Positions 16,312 through 25,137 of a stretch of DNA of 64,000 nucleotides are shown here, piece after piece. Each line of letters opens with the position of its first letter. Position 1 is the stretch's first letter. Position numbers and translations under genes: made by a program. The notes below the pieces were generated by a model. The model saw only the letters and a list, made by a program, of their open reading frames with translations, was not told the origin of the DNA and made no database searches. Origin of the DNA: Arenibacter algicola. GTDB lineage: Bacteria > Bacteroidota > Bacteroidia > Flavobacteriales > Flavobacteriaceae. The DNA is taken from assembly GCF_018860365.1 (NCBI RefSeq), contig NZ_JAHKPO010000018.1, forward strand, positions 124,001 to 188,000, in the 5' to 3' direction.

Positions 16312-17772
16312 TTAATCAATAATAATATTCTCCGCTTCAATTTTTTTGTCATTGATAAAATCGTAAAGTGTCAGCTTTCTCAAGGTATAGTAGTCTGTCC
16401 AGAAATTTTGCAAAGAATTTAGGTATTCCAGTTCTGCCTTGTCTTTTTCCTGTTGCGCCAAATTAAGATCCGTAATGGTAATTTTTCCTAGAATATATCG
16501 CTCTTTGGTAATTTGATAGCGCTTAATGGCAATCTCTTTGGCCTTTTCCGAGGTAGCCAGAAAATCCCTTTTGCTTGACCAATTTAAGATGTGTAGGTAA
16601 ATTTCCTGTTCAAAGGCCTGTTGTTCCTGTTCAATATTTGTTTCTACCAGACCTAGATCGGCTTCTCCCATTTTTCTTCTGGACTTGGATACCCCCCAAT
16701 CGAAAATGGGAATGCCCAAGGATACAGAAACGTTTTGTTGTCTATCGTAGTCTTGGAAAAGGGCGTCATAATCCTCGGCGCGTTTGTTTAATCCAAAATT
16801 GGCATTGACATTAATTTCCAATCTATTGGTGCCTTTTATTTCTGCAAGGTTTCTTTCCGCCTCCAAACGTCTCCTTCTAAATTCTATCACGGATTTTCTG
16901 TTATGTGTAGCTTCATCCAGGGCGGTCTCCACGCTTACATCAAAATCTACCAATTTCTCAGGAATGAACAGTTCTATATCTTCGGTTTCCAGTTCCAGAT
17001 AGCGGGCTAAATTTTGTGAAGTCCTTTTAAGGGAGATGGTATTGGTAGTTACTTCATTTTTTGAATTTAGATGCCCAAGTTCCATTTGCAATAATTCGTT
17101 CTCGGCTATTTTTCCAATCTCAAACCGTCCTTTGGCAATCTGCAACAAGGTGTCTTGGGTTGCTAAATTATTCTGGGAATTCTTTAATCTCATTTGCGCG
17201 GTCAGAAGGCCAAAATAACGCTGGCAACTGCTTAGGGAAATATCTTCCATACGTTCTATGAATTCGCGTTTGGATTCTTCATATTTTAAGGGTTCTATTT
17301 GCCGGTCCCACTTATATGGATTAAAGAATAGGGAGTTCTGATAGTAATTCAGGGAAAACGGGGTTAGGGAGTAATTACTGGATTCGATATCACCATAGCG
17401 ATCCACCCGTTGTATTTGGGAAATTAGGGAAAAGTCTCCTCCCGTAAAAGGTACTTGCTGGGTAATGGCAAGTCGCCCATCAATTCTCGATTGGTTTTGA
17501 CTTACGAAAATATCCTGTCCTTCATCATTGGTAATCCTTTGAATAGAATTGGAGTAATCCGGTACCGTAGCAATTAATCTAAATTGGGGCAGAAATTCGG
17601 CCATGTAGGTCCTGTACTTCCAATAGCTGGCTTGGGATTGGTTTAGGACGGCTTGGTATTCGGGGGAGTTCTTCTTCGCCATTTCTATGGCTTCCGTTAG
17701 TGTTAGCTTTTTGGACTGTCCCAGGACAATTAGGTTTGTACATAGGAATAACAACACAATACATTTTTTCAT
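16312..17772 (-). CDS. TolC-family outer-membrane efflux protein
   Basis: A 486-residue TolC-like trimeric outer-membrane channel. A signal peptide (MKKCIVLLFLCTNLIVLGQS) is followed by KKLTLTEAIEMAKKNSPEYQ, the usual start of the outer-membrane efflux fold. Two long helical hairpins can be traced, with the repeat elements ALDEATHNRKSVIEFRRRRLEAERNLAEIKG and a C-terminal helix KDKAELEYLNSLQNFWTDYYTLRKLTLYDF. It is third in a minus-strand operon after the adaptor (20458) and the MacB-like permease, with a 66-bp gap from the latter. The cargo is unknown. Confidence 0.92.
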   Translation of the reverse strand: MKKCIVLLFLCTNLIVLGQSKKLTLTEAIEMAKKNSPEYQAVLNQSQASYWKYRTYMAEFLPQFRLIATVPDYSNSIQRITNDEGQDIFVSQNQSRIDGRLAITQQVPFTGGDFSLISQIQRVDRYGDIESSNYSLTPFSLNYYQNSLFFNPYKWDRQIEPLKYEESKREFIERMEDISLSSCQRYFGLLTAQMRLKNSQNNLATQDTLLQIAKGRFEIGKIAENELLQMELGHLNSKNEVTTNTISLKRTSQNLARYLELETEDIELFIPEKLVDFDVSVETALDEATHNRKSVIEFRRRRLEAERNLAEIKGTNRLEINVNANFGLNKRAEDYDALFQDYDRQQNVSVSLGIPIFDWGVSKSRRKMGEADLGLVETNIEQEQQAFEQEIYLHILNWSSKRDFLATSEKAKEIAIKRYQITKERYILGKITITDLNLAQQEKDKAELEYLNSLQNFWTDYYTLRKLTLYDFINDKKIEAENIIID

Positions 17773-17838
17773 ATTGGACTATTTTGATTGATAAAATGGG
17801 GGAGGGCAATTGTTCTTGGTGTTATCTGGAAAATATTT

Positions 17839-19209
17839 CTATTCACGTCTTATGGCTTCAATTGGATTCTTGTTGGCCGCCGATTTAGCAGGTAGAACTC
17901 CAAACGCAAGCCCTATAAAAGTGGCTACAAAAAAGGATAAAACAATGGAGTTCAATGAAAGGATGGTTTCTATTCCCGTTGCCAATTCCAATCCATACGA
18001 CGCTACAATTCCCAATAATATACCTATTATACCTCCGCCCAAACTTATGAGGACGGACTCTGATAAAAACTGTAGGATTACATCTTGTTTGGTGGCTCCA
18101 ATGGCCCTCATGATGCCTATTTCCTTTGTGCGTTCCAATACAGAGGCCAACATAATATTCATGATGCCGATACCACCTATAAGAAGGGATATCCCGGCAA
18201 TAACGCTGAGTACAATATTAAATATCTGTTTGGTTTTCTGCTGCTGTTTTAGCAGTTGTATAGGAATGGTAATTTCAAAATCCAACACCTCGTTATGTTT
18301 TCTTTTGAGAAGTTTGCTCAATACTTCCGCAGTAGCTTTAAGTTCATTGGAATTATTTACCTGGACCGTTAATTTGTCCAATTGATGGTAATTGCCCCTA
18401 GGGATCCTTTTCTTGGGTCCATTATTGGCACCACTAATGATGATCATGCCTCCGCCACTAAAATCCAAGGGTTGGTCCGATATGATCTTTCTATCCTTAT
18501 ATCTAACCAAAAAGGTCTTTACTGGAACATATATGTCCTGGTTCAGATCTCTAATGCCCAGGTTTTCCTGTGCTTTTTCCGAAATGAGTTTTTCCTCTAT
18601 TATTCCAATGACCTTAAGCCAAACGTCCTTTACCTTAATTTGCTTGCCAATGGCACTCTCACCAGGAAACAATTTCTTTTCTATCTTTTCACCAATGATA
18701 CAGACTGAAGAAGCATTTACCAAATGTTCTTGGGAGAAGTTGCTTCCTTTTCCTATATGAATATTGGAAGTTTCAAAAAAGGAATTGTTGACCCCAATTA
18801 ATTTCACCGAATTTTGCCTACCCTTATTGATCACGTAGGTTTCTAGGATTATCTCTGGACTAATGGCTTTTATAGTAGGAATATTATTTGCAATACTGGC
18901 TACATCCAAGAGATCCAGTCCCTTTGAAAATCGGGTAGTTTCCTGGGCACCTTCCTCTTCCTCACTGGTGTTTTCATCTTCTTCGTCAGGAATGGGTGTT
19001 ACCACAATGTTGTTAACGCCTACCAGTTCCAGTTGTGCCAAAATTTCCTTTTCGGCCCCATTCCCTATAGACAGCATTGTAATTACAGCTGCAACGCCAA
19101 ATATGATTCCCAATGCCGTTAAAAAAGTTCTAACCTTGTTGATTGTTACCACGCGAATGGCTTCCCTGAAATTAGAGACAATCTGTTCTAGAAGTATCTT
19201 GTCTATCAT
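17839..19209 (-). CDS. MacB/FtsX-type ABC transporter permease
   Basis: A 456-residue permease with the MacB topology. The first transmembrane helix is at about 25-50 (VRTFLTALGIIFGVAAVITML), followed by SIGNGAEKEILAQ and a large periplasmic core of about 250 residues. Three helices form the FtsX domain near the C terminus (about 330-350, 380-410, 415-440, including IGGIGIMNIMLASV and ERTKEIGIMRAIGAT). It ends in NPIEAIRRE, as MacB permeases do. An acidic insert (DEEDENTSEEEEG) sits early in the periplasmic part. These permeases use ATP hydrolysis to drive periplasmic mechanotransmission for efflux of macrolides, peptides or lipids. No ATPase domain is fused, and no ATPase gene lies in this operon or elsewhere in the window. 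It starts 4 bp after the adaptor gene. Confidence 0.92.
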   Translation of the reverse strand: MIDKILLEQIVSNFREAIRVVTINKVRTFLTALGIIFGVAAVITMLSIGNGAEKEILAQLELVGVNNIVVTPIPDEEDENTSEEEEGAQETTRFSKGLDLLDVASIANNIPTIKAISPEIILETYVINKGRQNSVKLIGVNNSFFETSNIHIGKGSNFSQEHLVNASSVCIIGEKIEKKLFPGESAIGKQIKVKDVWLKVIGIIEEKLISEKAQENLGIRDLNQDIYVPVKTFLVRYKDRKIISDQPLDFSGGGMIIISGANNGPKKRIPRGNYHQLDKLTVQVNNSNELKATAEVLSKLLKRKHNEVLDFEITIPIQLLKQQQKTKQIFNIVLSVIAGISLLIGGIGIMNIMLASVLERTKEIGIMRAIGATKQDVILQFLSESVLISLGGGIIGILLGIVASYGLELATGIETILSLNSIVLSFFVATFIGLAFGVLPAKSAANKNPIEAIRRE

Positions 19210-19213
19210 GAGT

Positions 19214-20458
19214 CTAATTTAAAGACAGTATGCCCTTTTCTTCCAGTCCTTCGGGTTTGCTCAGATATACAACTTCATTCTCATTTAGACCATTTTTGAT
19301 AATTACTACATCCAAATTGGATTCGCCCATCTCAATTTCCTTTTTATCAATAGATAAGCCGGACTTGGCGTACACAAAACTTATGGAATCTTGGGAAAAT
19401 ACCGCTTCCAGCGGTATCATTAGAACCTCCTCTTCCTTATGGATAAGGATTCTATTGGAGGTGGTCATTCCTGGCCTTACATTTTCATTATTCTCGTCAA
19501 AGTTTACCAGTACCTGAAAAAGTTTAATATCCGAACCGCGTTTCTCTTCCCCTACATTGGCCACGTTGGTAATGGTTCCTTTTACGGTTACCTCAGGAAA
19601 TGCATCAAAACCAATAATAACAGGAAGGTCTTTTTTTATCTTTCTGATGTCTACCTCATTGGCATAGGTCTTGGATTCCATTTTGGTGAGGTCCGGTAAG
19701 GTGGCAATTGCAGGGTCCCACATACTTATGGACGAACCCACCTTTCTTTTGGAGCCATCCCAGTTTTTGGCGTAAGTTACCATTCCATTGGCATCGGAAT
19801 GAATGGTGAAGGATTTTTGAAGATTTCTTAGTTCCTCCAGCATTTTGCTTATTTTGGATACTTCAGTTCCGACCTCCACCATCTTGGCCATGGCTTTCTG
19901 TTCCTTAATTTTGTAATCCTCGGTTTTCTCCTTTAGATCGCGTTCCAGACGTTCAATATTTATTTCCAACTTTTTAATTGTGGCCGGCGGCTCGTAGATA
20001 GATTGTTTGAGCTCCAGCTTGTTTTCTTGGATATCAAATAGCAGATCTTTTATAGCTGTCCGCTCCTGTTTCAAGGTAAGGGTAGTGTCCAGCTGTTCTT
20101 GAGTGTATTTGGACTGGGCAGTTTCCAAGTTTAATTGAGCGTCCAAAATCTGCTCGTTCACTTCTGAGGGATCCAATCGCCCTACATAGTCGCCTTCCTT
20201 CACCAGTGAACCTTCAGGAATAAGATCTTGGATTTTTACGTCACGCAGTTTGAATTTTCTGATGTCATCCGGGCCATTGATTTTTTTCAAACTGGTGGAT
20301 TGGGCCTCTCCGGAAATAATTACTTCATTTACAAACTCGCCCTTTACCACTTTGGTGGTAATGGCTACATCTTCATCGGCGGTGTTTCCGAACAAGGTGT
20401 AACCTACAAGAATAAGAACAATGGGGATACCAAATAGGAGTAGTTTTTTTTTATTCAT
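19214..20458 (-). CDS. HlyD/MacA-family periplasmic adaptor protein
   Basis: A 414-residue membrane-fusion protein that links the MacB-like permease to the TolC-like channel. A single N-terminal transmembrane helix (LLLFGIPIVLILVGYTLFG) anchors it. A lipoyl/barrel-sandwich half (VKEGDYVGRLDPSEV, then later FTIHSDANGMVTYA) is split by a long coiled-coil hairpin at about residues 105-200 (charged heptads such as LEINIERLERDLKEKTEDYK). A beta-barrel and membrane-proximal domain follow (VRPGMTTSNRILI). It is the first gene of the efflux operon. A promoter and an overlapping inverted repeat lie in the upstream 100 bp. Confidence 0.92.
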   Translation of the reverse strand: MNKKKLLLFGIPIVLILVGYTLFGNTADEDVAITTKVVKGEFVNEVIISGEAQSTSLKKINGPDDIRKFKLRDVKIQDLIPEGSLVKEGDYVGRLDPSEVNEQILDAQLNLETAQSKYTQEQLDTTLTLKQERTAIKDLLFDIQENKLELKQSIYEPPATIKKLEINIERLERDLKEKTEDYKIKEQKAMAKMVEVGTEVSKISKMLEELRNLQKSFTIHSDANGMVTYAKNWDGSKRKVGSSISMWDPAIATLPDLTKMESKTYANEVDIRKIKKDLPVIIGFDAFPEVTVKGTITNVANVGEEKRGSDIKLFQVLVNFDENNENVRPGMTTSNRILIHKEEEVLMIPLEAVFSQDSISFVYAKSGLSIDKKEIEMGESNLDVVIIKNGLNENEVVYLSKPEGLEEKGILSLN

Positions 20459-20490
20459 TTTTAGGTGGTTTAGTTGAAGGGGGGAGTAAT

Positions 20491-20519
20491 CAAATTTAAA
20501 CTAGTACCTCTATAATCAA
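20491..20519 (-). promoter_or_regulatory. Bacteroidota-type promoter for the efflux operon
   Basis: On the minus strand, TTG (20519-20517) and TAAATTTG (20498-20491) are separated by 18 nt, one less than the usual 19. Transcription would start about 25 bp upstream of the adaptor ATG (20458). The TTG lies inside the inverted repeat 20513-20549. Confidence 0.5.
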
Positions 20520-20549
20520 GAGAATATTTTGTTATTATTTTCTTAATTA
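20513..20549. promoter_or_regulatory. Candidate operator overlapping the efflux-operon promoter
   Basis: TAATCAAGAGAATA (20513-20526) and TATTTTCTTAATTA (20536-20549) are inverted repeats matching at 12 of 14 positions, with a 9-bp centre. The left arm covers the TTG promoter element. AT-rich DNA raises the chance of random symmetry, so this is a candidate only. Confidence 0.35.
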
Positions 20550-20760
20550 ATCAGCAAAATTGATGCCAAGGGATTAATTCTTGAGTTTCTTTAAATTTTT
20601 ATGTTAAATTATTAGTATTTGTATCAAGAATCATACCATTGCTAAACCTTACTTTCTTCCTATCTTATATTACTATACCATCATAAAATCTATCAATAAA
20701 TCAAAGCATCTTTAGGAAAGGGATTTCTGTAATTTAGGGGTATAATTAAAAAGACAAATT

Positions 20761-21240
20761 ATGCAATTAAACAGTATAGGTTTGGATGTTGCCAAATCAA
20801 AATCGTTAAGTAAGGATTTAAATCAATTATTGGCAAATTTCCAACGCTACTATCAAAATCTCAGGGGAATTCATTGGAATATAAAAGGGAAAAGGTTTTT
20901 TGATCTTCATGTGAAATTTGAAGAATTGTATACCGATGCCAATCTTAAAGTGGATGAAATAGCAGAGCGTATACTTACCCTGGGGGGTGTACCCTTACAT
21001 ACTTTTGAGGATTATATAGAGAATTCCAAAGTGCCGGTAGGTAAAAATATAACCAAAGATGAGGACGCTATTCGTTTAATAGTGGAGTCGCTTAGCGGGT
21101 TATTGGTAATTGAAAGGGCAATTTTGGATGCTTCTGACGAGGCCTCCGATGAAGGTACCAATTCTATGATGAGCGAGTTTATCACTGAACAGGAAAAAAC
21201 CGTTTGGATGATGAAGGCTTGGTTGGCGGAGGAAATTTAA
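20761..21240 (+). CDS. dps: Dps-family ferritin-like DNA-protection protein
   Basis: A 159-residue Dps (mini-ferritin). It forms a 12-mer that oxidises and stores iron with H2O2, preventing Fenton chemistry, and in many species coats DNA. The inter-subunit ferroxidase ligands are in place: His38 (RGIHWNIKG), His50 (FFDLHVKFEELY), and Asp65 with Glu69 (LKVDEIAERI). YYQNLRGIHWN and GGVPLHTFEDY are family hallmarks. The N-terminal tail is short with few lysines. It is monocistronic, divergent from the efflux operon. Control by OxyR (15234-16172) is plausible from known biology but no OxyR site was recognised. Confidence 0.93.
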   Translation: MQLNSIGLDVAKSKSLSKDLNQLLANFQRYYQNLRGIHWNIKGKRFFDLHVKFEELYTDANLKVDEIAERILTLGGVPLHTFEDYIENSKVPVGKNITKDEDAIRLIVESLSGLLVIERAILDASDEASDEGTNSMMSEFITEQEKTVWMMKAWLAEEI

Positions 21241-21301
21241 TCCAAAGCAATTGAATTTTTTATAAAAACCAATAGTCCATAAATGGATTATTAGGTTACA
21301 G

Positions 21302-21365
21302 ATCATCCCCAATATGGACAATGTTTTGGCAATAAAATACCATAACAATCCCTATTGGGGATGAT
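21302..21365. terminator. Long-armed inverted repeat between dps and the phosphoesterase gene, possible bidirectional terminator
   Basis: ATCATCCCCAATA (21302-21314) and TATTGGGGATGAT (21353-21365) are perfect 13-bp inverted repeats separated by 38 bp. They lie between two convergent genes (dps stop 21240, phosphoesterase stop 21382). No strong T run follows on either side, so a terminator role is likely from position but not proven. Confidence 0.45.
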
Positions 21366-21381
21366 TCTTATTTTGGGAGGT

Positions 21382-22293
21382 TCAATCCAAAAACTGCCTA
21401 TCGAATGTAAAGGGGTAGTCCAGTGTCGTATCTACGGTTATTTTTACGGCTGTGTCCCGTCCATCTATTTGTAGACGGGTAATGTTTTGTTCCGGCCAGG
21501 GTTTATTTTTGATCCAAAAGTGCCCATCTCCCTGAACCATTAGAACCGGTTTCCCGAAAGATTGGGCAGCAGATCTAAACAAATCCGTAAAGGGCTTAAA
21601 CTTATCAGGGCCGGCTTCCACTATGTTGGCGTGTCCAAAAACTACCATGGCCTCTACCTTGTTCAGATGTTCTTCCAAGAGTTTTTTAACCCATTGGCCA
21701 TTTTGGGTTAATCGGGTCTGCCATTCCAAGGAGTCATGAACTTGACTTCCTACGAGATTAACTCCTATAAATAAAACTTTGTTCTCTATCCAACTAAAAT
21801 TTTCTGTACGCTCGGGCTGGTAGGTTACAGCTGGTTCAAAAGCCCAATTTTCATTAAAATGCAGGAAGTACTGGTTCCAGTATTCCAATCCTTGCTGTGG
21901 GTCCGTACAGTCGTTATATTCATTGTCTCCCAAAACGATAAAGGTGGGCGCCTCAAAGGTCTTTAATATGTCCGAAACATCCTGGTAGACCGTTTCGTTA
22001 CATTCCACGGCACCAGGTTTTATGTCCCCAACATGAATAACAAATTCCGAAGGATCAATGGCATTATGCCTGGATATCATATCGATCAGGCCATCCCTTT
22101 GTTCCTCGTCATAGGGAACATCCCCAATAGCTGTAAAGGAAATAGCGGTTGACTCCTCAGTCAACTCATCATTGTCCATGGATTTGGGCTGTTGGTCATC
22201 CTTGCAAGAAAAAAGCAATAATGCCGCTCCCATAAAAATCCAATGTGTAAAATTGGACTTCTTGAAATTAAAACTGGTATTTTTATAAGGCAT
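21382..22293 (-). CDS. Calcineurin-like metallophosphoesterase lipoprotein
   Basis: A metallophosphoesterase exported as a lipoprotein. I choose the ATG at 22293 (303 residues). The longer frame to 22353 starts with GTG and would place 20 extra residues ahead of the signal sequence. From 22293 the hydrophobic stretch WIFMGAALLLFS ends in Cys followed by KDDQQ, a lipobox. Metal-binding motifs follow the family order: AIGDVPYDE, HVGDIKPG, LGDNEYND and VVFGHANI. The GDVPY form of the first motif belongs to a branch of secreted phosphoesterases with unknown substrate. It ends in a conserved YPFTFDRQFLD. It lies directly downstream of the DoxX gene on the same strand and may be co-transcribed with it. 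Confidence 0.85.
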   Translation of the reverse strand: MPYKNTSFNFKKSNFTHWIFMGAALLLFSCKDDQQPKSMDNDELTEESTAISFTAIGDVPYDEEQRDGLIDMISRHNAIDPSEFVIHVGDIKPGAVECNETVYQDVSDILKTFEAPTFIVLGDNEYNDCTDPQQGLEYWNQYFLHFNENWAFEPAVTYQPERTENFSWIENKVLFIGVNLVGSQVHDSLEWQTRLTQNGQWVKKLLEEHLNKVEAMVVFGHANIVEAGPDKFKPFTDLFRSAAQSFGKPVLMVQGDGHFWIKNKPWPEQNITRLQIDGRDTAVKITVDTTLDYPFTFDRQFLD

Positions 22294-22354
22294 GATAAAG
22301 TGGAACCGTAAAGAATTAGATATTAAATATAATTTAATTACGGGGTTTATCACC

Positions 22355-22777
22355 TTATTTCTGCATTTTTAAATAATAATCAGTGGAATGTTTTCCCGAA
22401 CCATAAAACATAAAGAATACACATAGCAATAAGGTTATGGAAGCCAAAACCAGATTTCTAGCATTCATCTCGCCTAAAAAATTTACCAATACTGCACCAA
22501 TTAGAATTGGTAATTGAGTCACTACGGCCCATCGGGTCAATAAGCCTATTACCAATAAAAACCCACCTACAAAATGTGCCGGAGCAACATAATGCATAAT
22601 CAACATACCTCCCGGAATGTCTTGGAAGGGTTTAATAATTTCTGCCATTTGTTGATGATTCGACATAAAATCCACGCCTTTCATGAAAAGAAAAACTCCC
22701 AATGCAACTCTTAACAAATCCAAGGGATAATAAGTATGTGCATTGGCCCATTTGTTTAAAGATTTAATTGTTGCCAT
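22355..22777 (-). CDS. DoxX-family membrane protein
   Basis: A 140-residue inner-membrane protein of the DoxX family with four hydrophobic segments (about 18-36, 55-80, 85-105, 112-130). The conserved LLRVALGVFLFMKGVDF near residue 20 and GGFLLVIGLLTRWAVV near 71-86 identify the family. DoxX-like proteins take part in redox or quinone-linked processes in some bacteria, but most members have no assigned role. It lies upstream of the metallophosphoesterase gene with a gap of about 60 bp to that gene's likely start. Confidence 0.88.
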   Translation of the reverse strand: MATIKSLNKWANAHTYYPLDLLRVALGVFLFMKGVDFMSNHQQMAEIIKPFQDIPGGMLIMHYVAPAHFVGGFLLVIGLLTRWAVVTQLPILIGAVLVNFLGEMNARNLVLASITLLLCVFFMFYGSGKHSTDYYLKMQK

Positions 22778-22959
22778 AATTGTAGTATTATATGTTACCT
22801 ATTCTAAGGTACTCATTTTTAACGAAATATGAAAGGTTTAGGGGTTCCTGTTTAATCAATATGGTCACTATCAATAACGTCCGGGTAATTCATATTGGTC
22901 CAATGTAAGAGCAATTGAAGGCAGCATGTTGTTCTATAAAAAAAGCACGGCAGGTTTTT

Positions 22960-25137
22960 CTATACCAATACATTTTCAAAATCTGAGTCGGAACAAAAAA
23001 CGGCCGATATTCTGGAATCATTTACAATTTTGACCATATCGTCAATAGTGACCCCTTCCTCAATATTAAAAATATTGACATCCGCATTTTTCTCTTTAGA
23101 AACATTTTCGAGCAGATTTCCCTCATGTGTTTTAATGATGGTTCGCTTTGGGAAACGCACCATGGTCTTTAAATCTTCTATGTCATTCTCTCCAAATATC
23201 AAATCGGGATTATTATTAAGTATGTGCACATCTATGTTCCCTTTCCAATTACGGCAAATAAGAAGGGAGGTCAAGGCAGATAGGTTGTTGTTATTTACAC
23301 TAAAGGTTTCCTTCCAGTCTACCGGAATATTGGTCATCCACAAATTGATGCTTTTTTCAATGGCCAGACTCGCGGTGGCAAAGGGTATGTAAATAATCAT
23401 CCCAAAGTTATTCTTCTTTGTATCGGCTATTAGTTTGTTGTAATAGGACAAATTGGAGGTGGCGGTATCTATACTGATGAAAATGATGTTGGGTTTAAAG
23501 AAAGCAGCGTTTAAGGATTGCATACTTACATTTACGGTGGTATTGAAATCTGTGTTATCTATTACGGAATAGGAAACGGACAGATCACTCTCTTTAAATT
23601 TCTTAACAGCGTTTTTAAGGAAATTTTCCATGTTTCTCTGCTCCGTCTCATTTTCATTTCTAAGGGCCAATATCTTTACGGAACCTTTGGGGTAAATAAT
23701 GGAATGGATAAGCTTAAAGGAACTTCTAAGCTCTTTCGGCATGGTAACCGGAATCAACAAATCCGGGCGCCATGATCTCACTTCCCTTTCTTGTCTTAGA
23801 CTATTTGTCTTTTTGGTGGCCCATTCTGCCAAGGCTGTGAATAGACCACTTCTAGAATCCCCTGCAGCTGATTTAATGTTCATTTTAACCAGATAGAGGT
23901 AGAAAAGCACTATGAAGATCAAGGAAAATAAGGCTACGATTACATTCAGTACAAACATAATTGCAATGGAACCAAAGGCCCCGATTGCGGGAATAATTAT
24001 GGGAATTTTTAGGGTAGGCCTATAACTCGGCAATCCCAAGGTCTGTTCTACCAGTGCTACTATATTTACCATGGCATAGGTTATCATAAAAAACATGGTA
24101 AGCAAAGGGGCAATGGTATTTAAATTTCGAAGCGAAATACCAAATAGCACCAATCCCGCTGTAATTAACATGGCATTGACGGGCTCTCCTTTTTTGGATT
24201 TTTTGGCGAGTTCCTTGCTTTTGGGAAGTATGTTTTTTTCTCCCAAAGCCAATAATATTCTTGGGGCTCCTACAAAGGACCCTAGGGCGGAGGATAGGGT
24301 AGCACCCAAAAGACCCGCTAGGACAATGGGTCCAAAAAGGGCTTTGTCTATAAAAATGTTATAATTTTTAGCCAGTTCGTCGGGAGATGCAATAACGGCT
24401 GCAACAAAAATTAAGCTGATATAAATTATAGTGGTAATTATTACGGAAGATATAGTACCAACAGGAATACTCTTTCTTGGATTGGTGAGATCGCCGGACA
24501 TGTTTGCTCCTGCCATAACTCCAGTAACCGCTGGGAAAAAGACGGCAAAAACCGTCCAAAAGGAAGATCCGCCAAAATCGTTTTCCACCGAACCAGGATA
24601 TTGCCCGATCCATTGGATATTAAAATTCAACTCATTTACAAAGAGGGAGCCGTAGATTGAAACAAGAGATAAAACAATGATACCCAAAATGACGAATTGA
24701 ATTTTAAAGGCAAAACTGGTACTGATAAAGGCAATGCCCATAACAACAGCAAAAATGACCAAATCCAGAATTACTGGATTAATGTCCGGGGTCAATGTTT
24801 GTAACCCTTCCCTGAAACCGAAAATATACATGGCAACGGCTATGGATTGGGCAAAATAAAAGGGAATCCCAATGGCCCCTCCAATTTCCAAGCCCAAGGA
24901 TTGCGAAATTAAACTAAAGGCACCACCACTGCCTATTCTAATGTTGGTGGTGATGGAGGATAGGCTAAGGGCCGTCGTCAAGGTGATGGCGACAGACAAT
25001 AAAACTATGCCCAAGGCTCCCACAACCCCTGCATTGCCAACGACCCACGGTTGACGTATATACATAATGACCCCCAATATAGTTAGGGTGGTAGGTGTAA
25101 AGACCCCTGCAAAGGTCCCAAAAGTTTTCTTGGTCAT
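22960..25137 (-). CDS. Cation-chloride cotransporter / SLC12-like APC-superfamily transporter
   Basis: A 725-residue transporter of the amino acid-polyamine-organocation superfamily that resembles eukaryotic Na-K-Cl cotransporters (SLC12). The N terminus FGTFAGVFTPTTLTILGVIMY holds the SLC12-type first helix break, and IGSGGAFSLISQSLGLEIGG is the conserved third-helix motif. About 12 transmembrane helices span residues 10-430. A C-terminal soluble region of about 290 residues (from ATKKTNSLRQEREVRSWRPDLL onward) matches the SLC12 regulatory domain rather than short APC permeases. The actual ion or amino-acid substrate is not proven. It is monocistronic on the minus strand. Confidence 0.88.
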   Translation of the reverse strand: MTKKTFGTFAGVFTPTTLTILGVIMYIRQPWVVGNAGVVGALGIVLLSVAITLTTALSLSSITTNIRIGSGGAFSLISQSLGLEIGGAIGIPFYFAQSIAVAMYIFGFREGLQTLTPDINPVILDLVIFAVVMGIAFISTSFAFKIQFVILGIIVLSLVSIYGSLFVNELNFNIQWIGQYPGSVENDFGGSSFWTVFAVFFPAVTGVMAGANMSGDLTNPRKSIPVGTISSVIITTIIYISLIFVAAVIASPDELAKNYNIFIDKALFGPIVLAGLLGATLSSALGSFVGAPRILLALGEKNILPKSKELAKKSKKGEPVNAMLITAGLVLFGISLRNLNTIAPLLTMFFMITYAMVNIVALVEQTLGLPSYRPTLKIPIIIPAIGAFGSIAIMFVLNVIVALFSLIFIVLFYLYLVKMNIKSAAGDSRSGLFTALAEWATKKTNSLRQEREVRSWRPDLLIPVTMPKELRSSFKLIHSIIYPKGSVKILALRNENETEQRNMENFLKNAVKKFKESDLSVSYSVIDNTDFNTTVNVSMQSLNAAFFKPNIIFISIDTATSNLSYYNKLIADTKKNNFGMIIYIPFATASLAIEKSINLWMTNIPVDWKETFSVNNNNLSALTSLLICRNWKGNIDVHILNNNPDLIFGENDIEDLKTMVRFPKRTIIKTHEGNLLENVSKEKNADVNIFNIEEGVTIDDMVKIVNDSRISAVFCSDSDFENVLV

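Larger units (their letters stand above)
20459..20760. other. Divergent intergenic region between efflux operon and dps
   Basis: These 302 bp hold the promoter and candidate operator of the efflux operon in the left third. The right part, in front of dps, is AT-rich. The only promoter-like sequence there is TAATTTAG (one mismatch to TAnnTTTG) about 28 bp before the dps ATG, without a convincing TTG partner. Confidence 0.5.

Noticed and set aside
17810-18385. 191-codon plus-strand frame
   Set aside because: It is antisense to the MacB-like permease gene, which has clear domain structure; shadow frames of this kind are frequent in the window.
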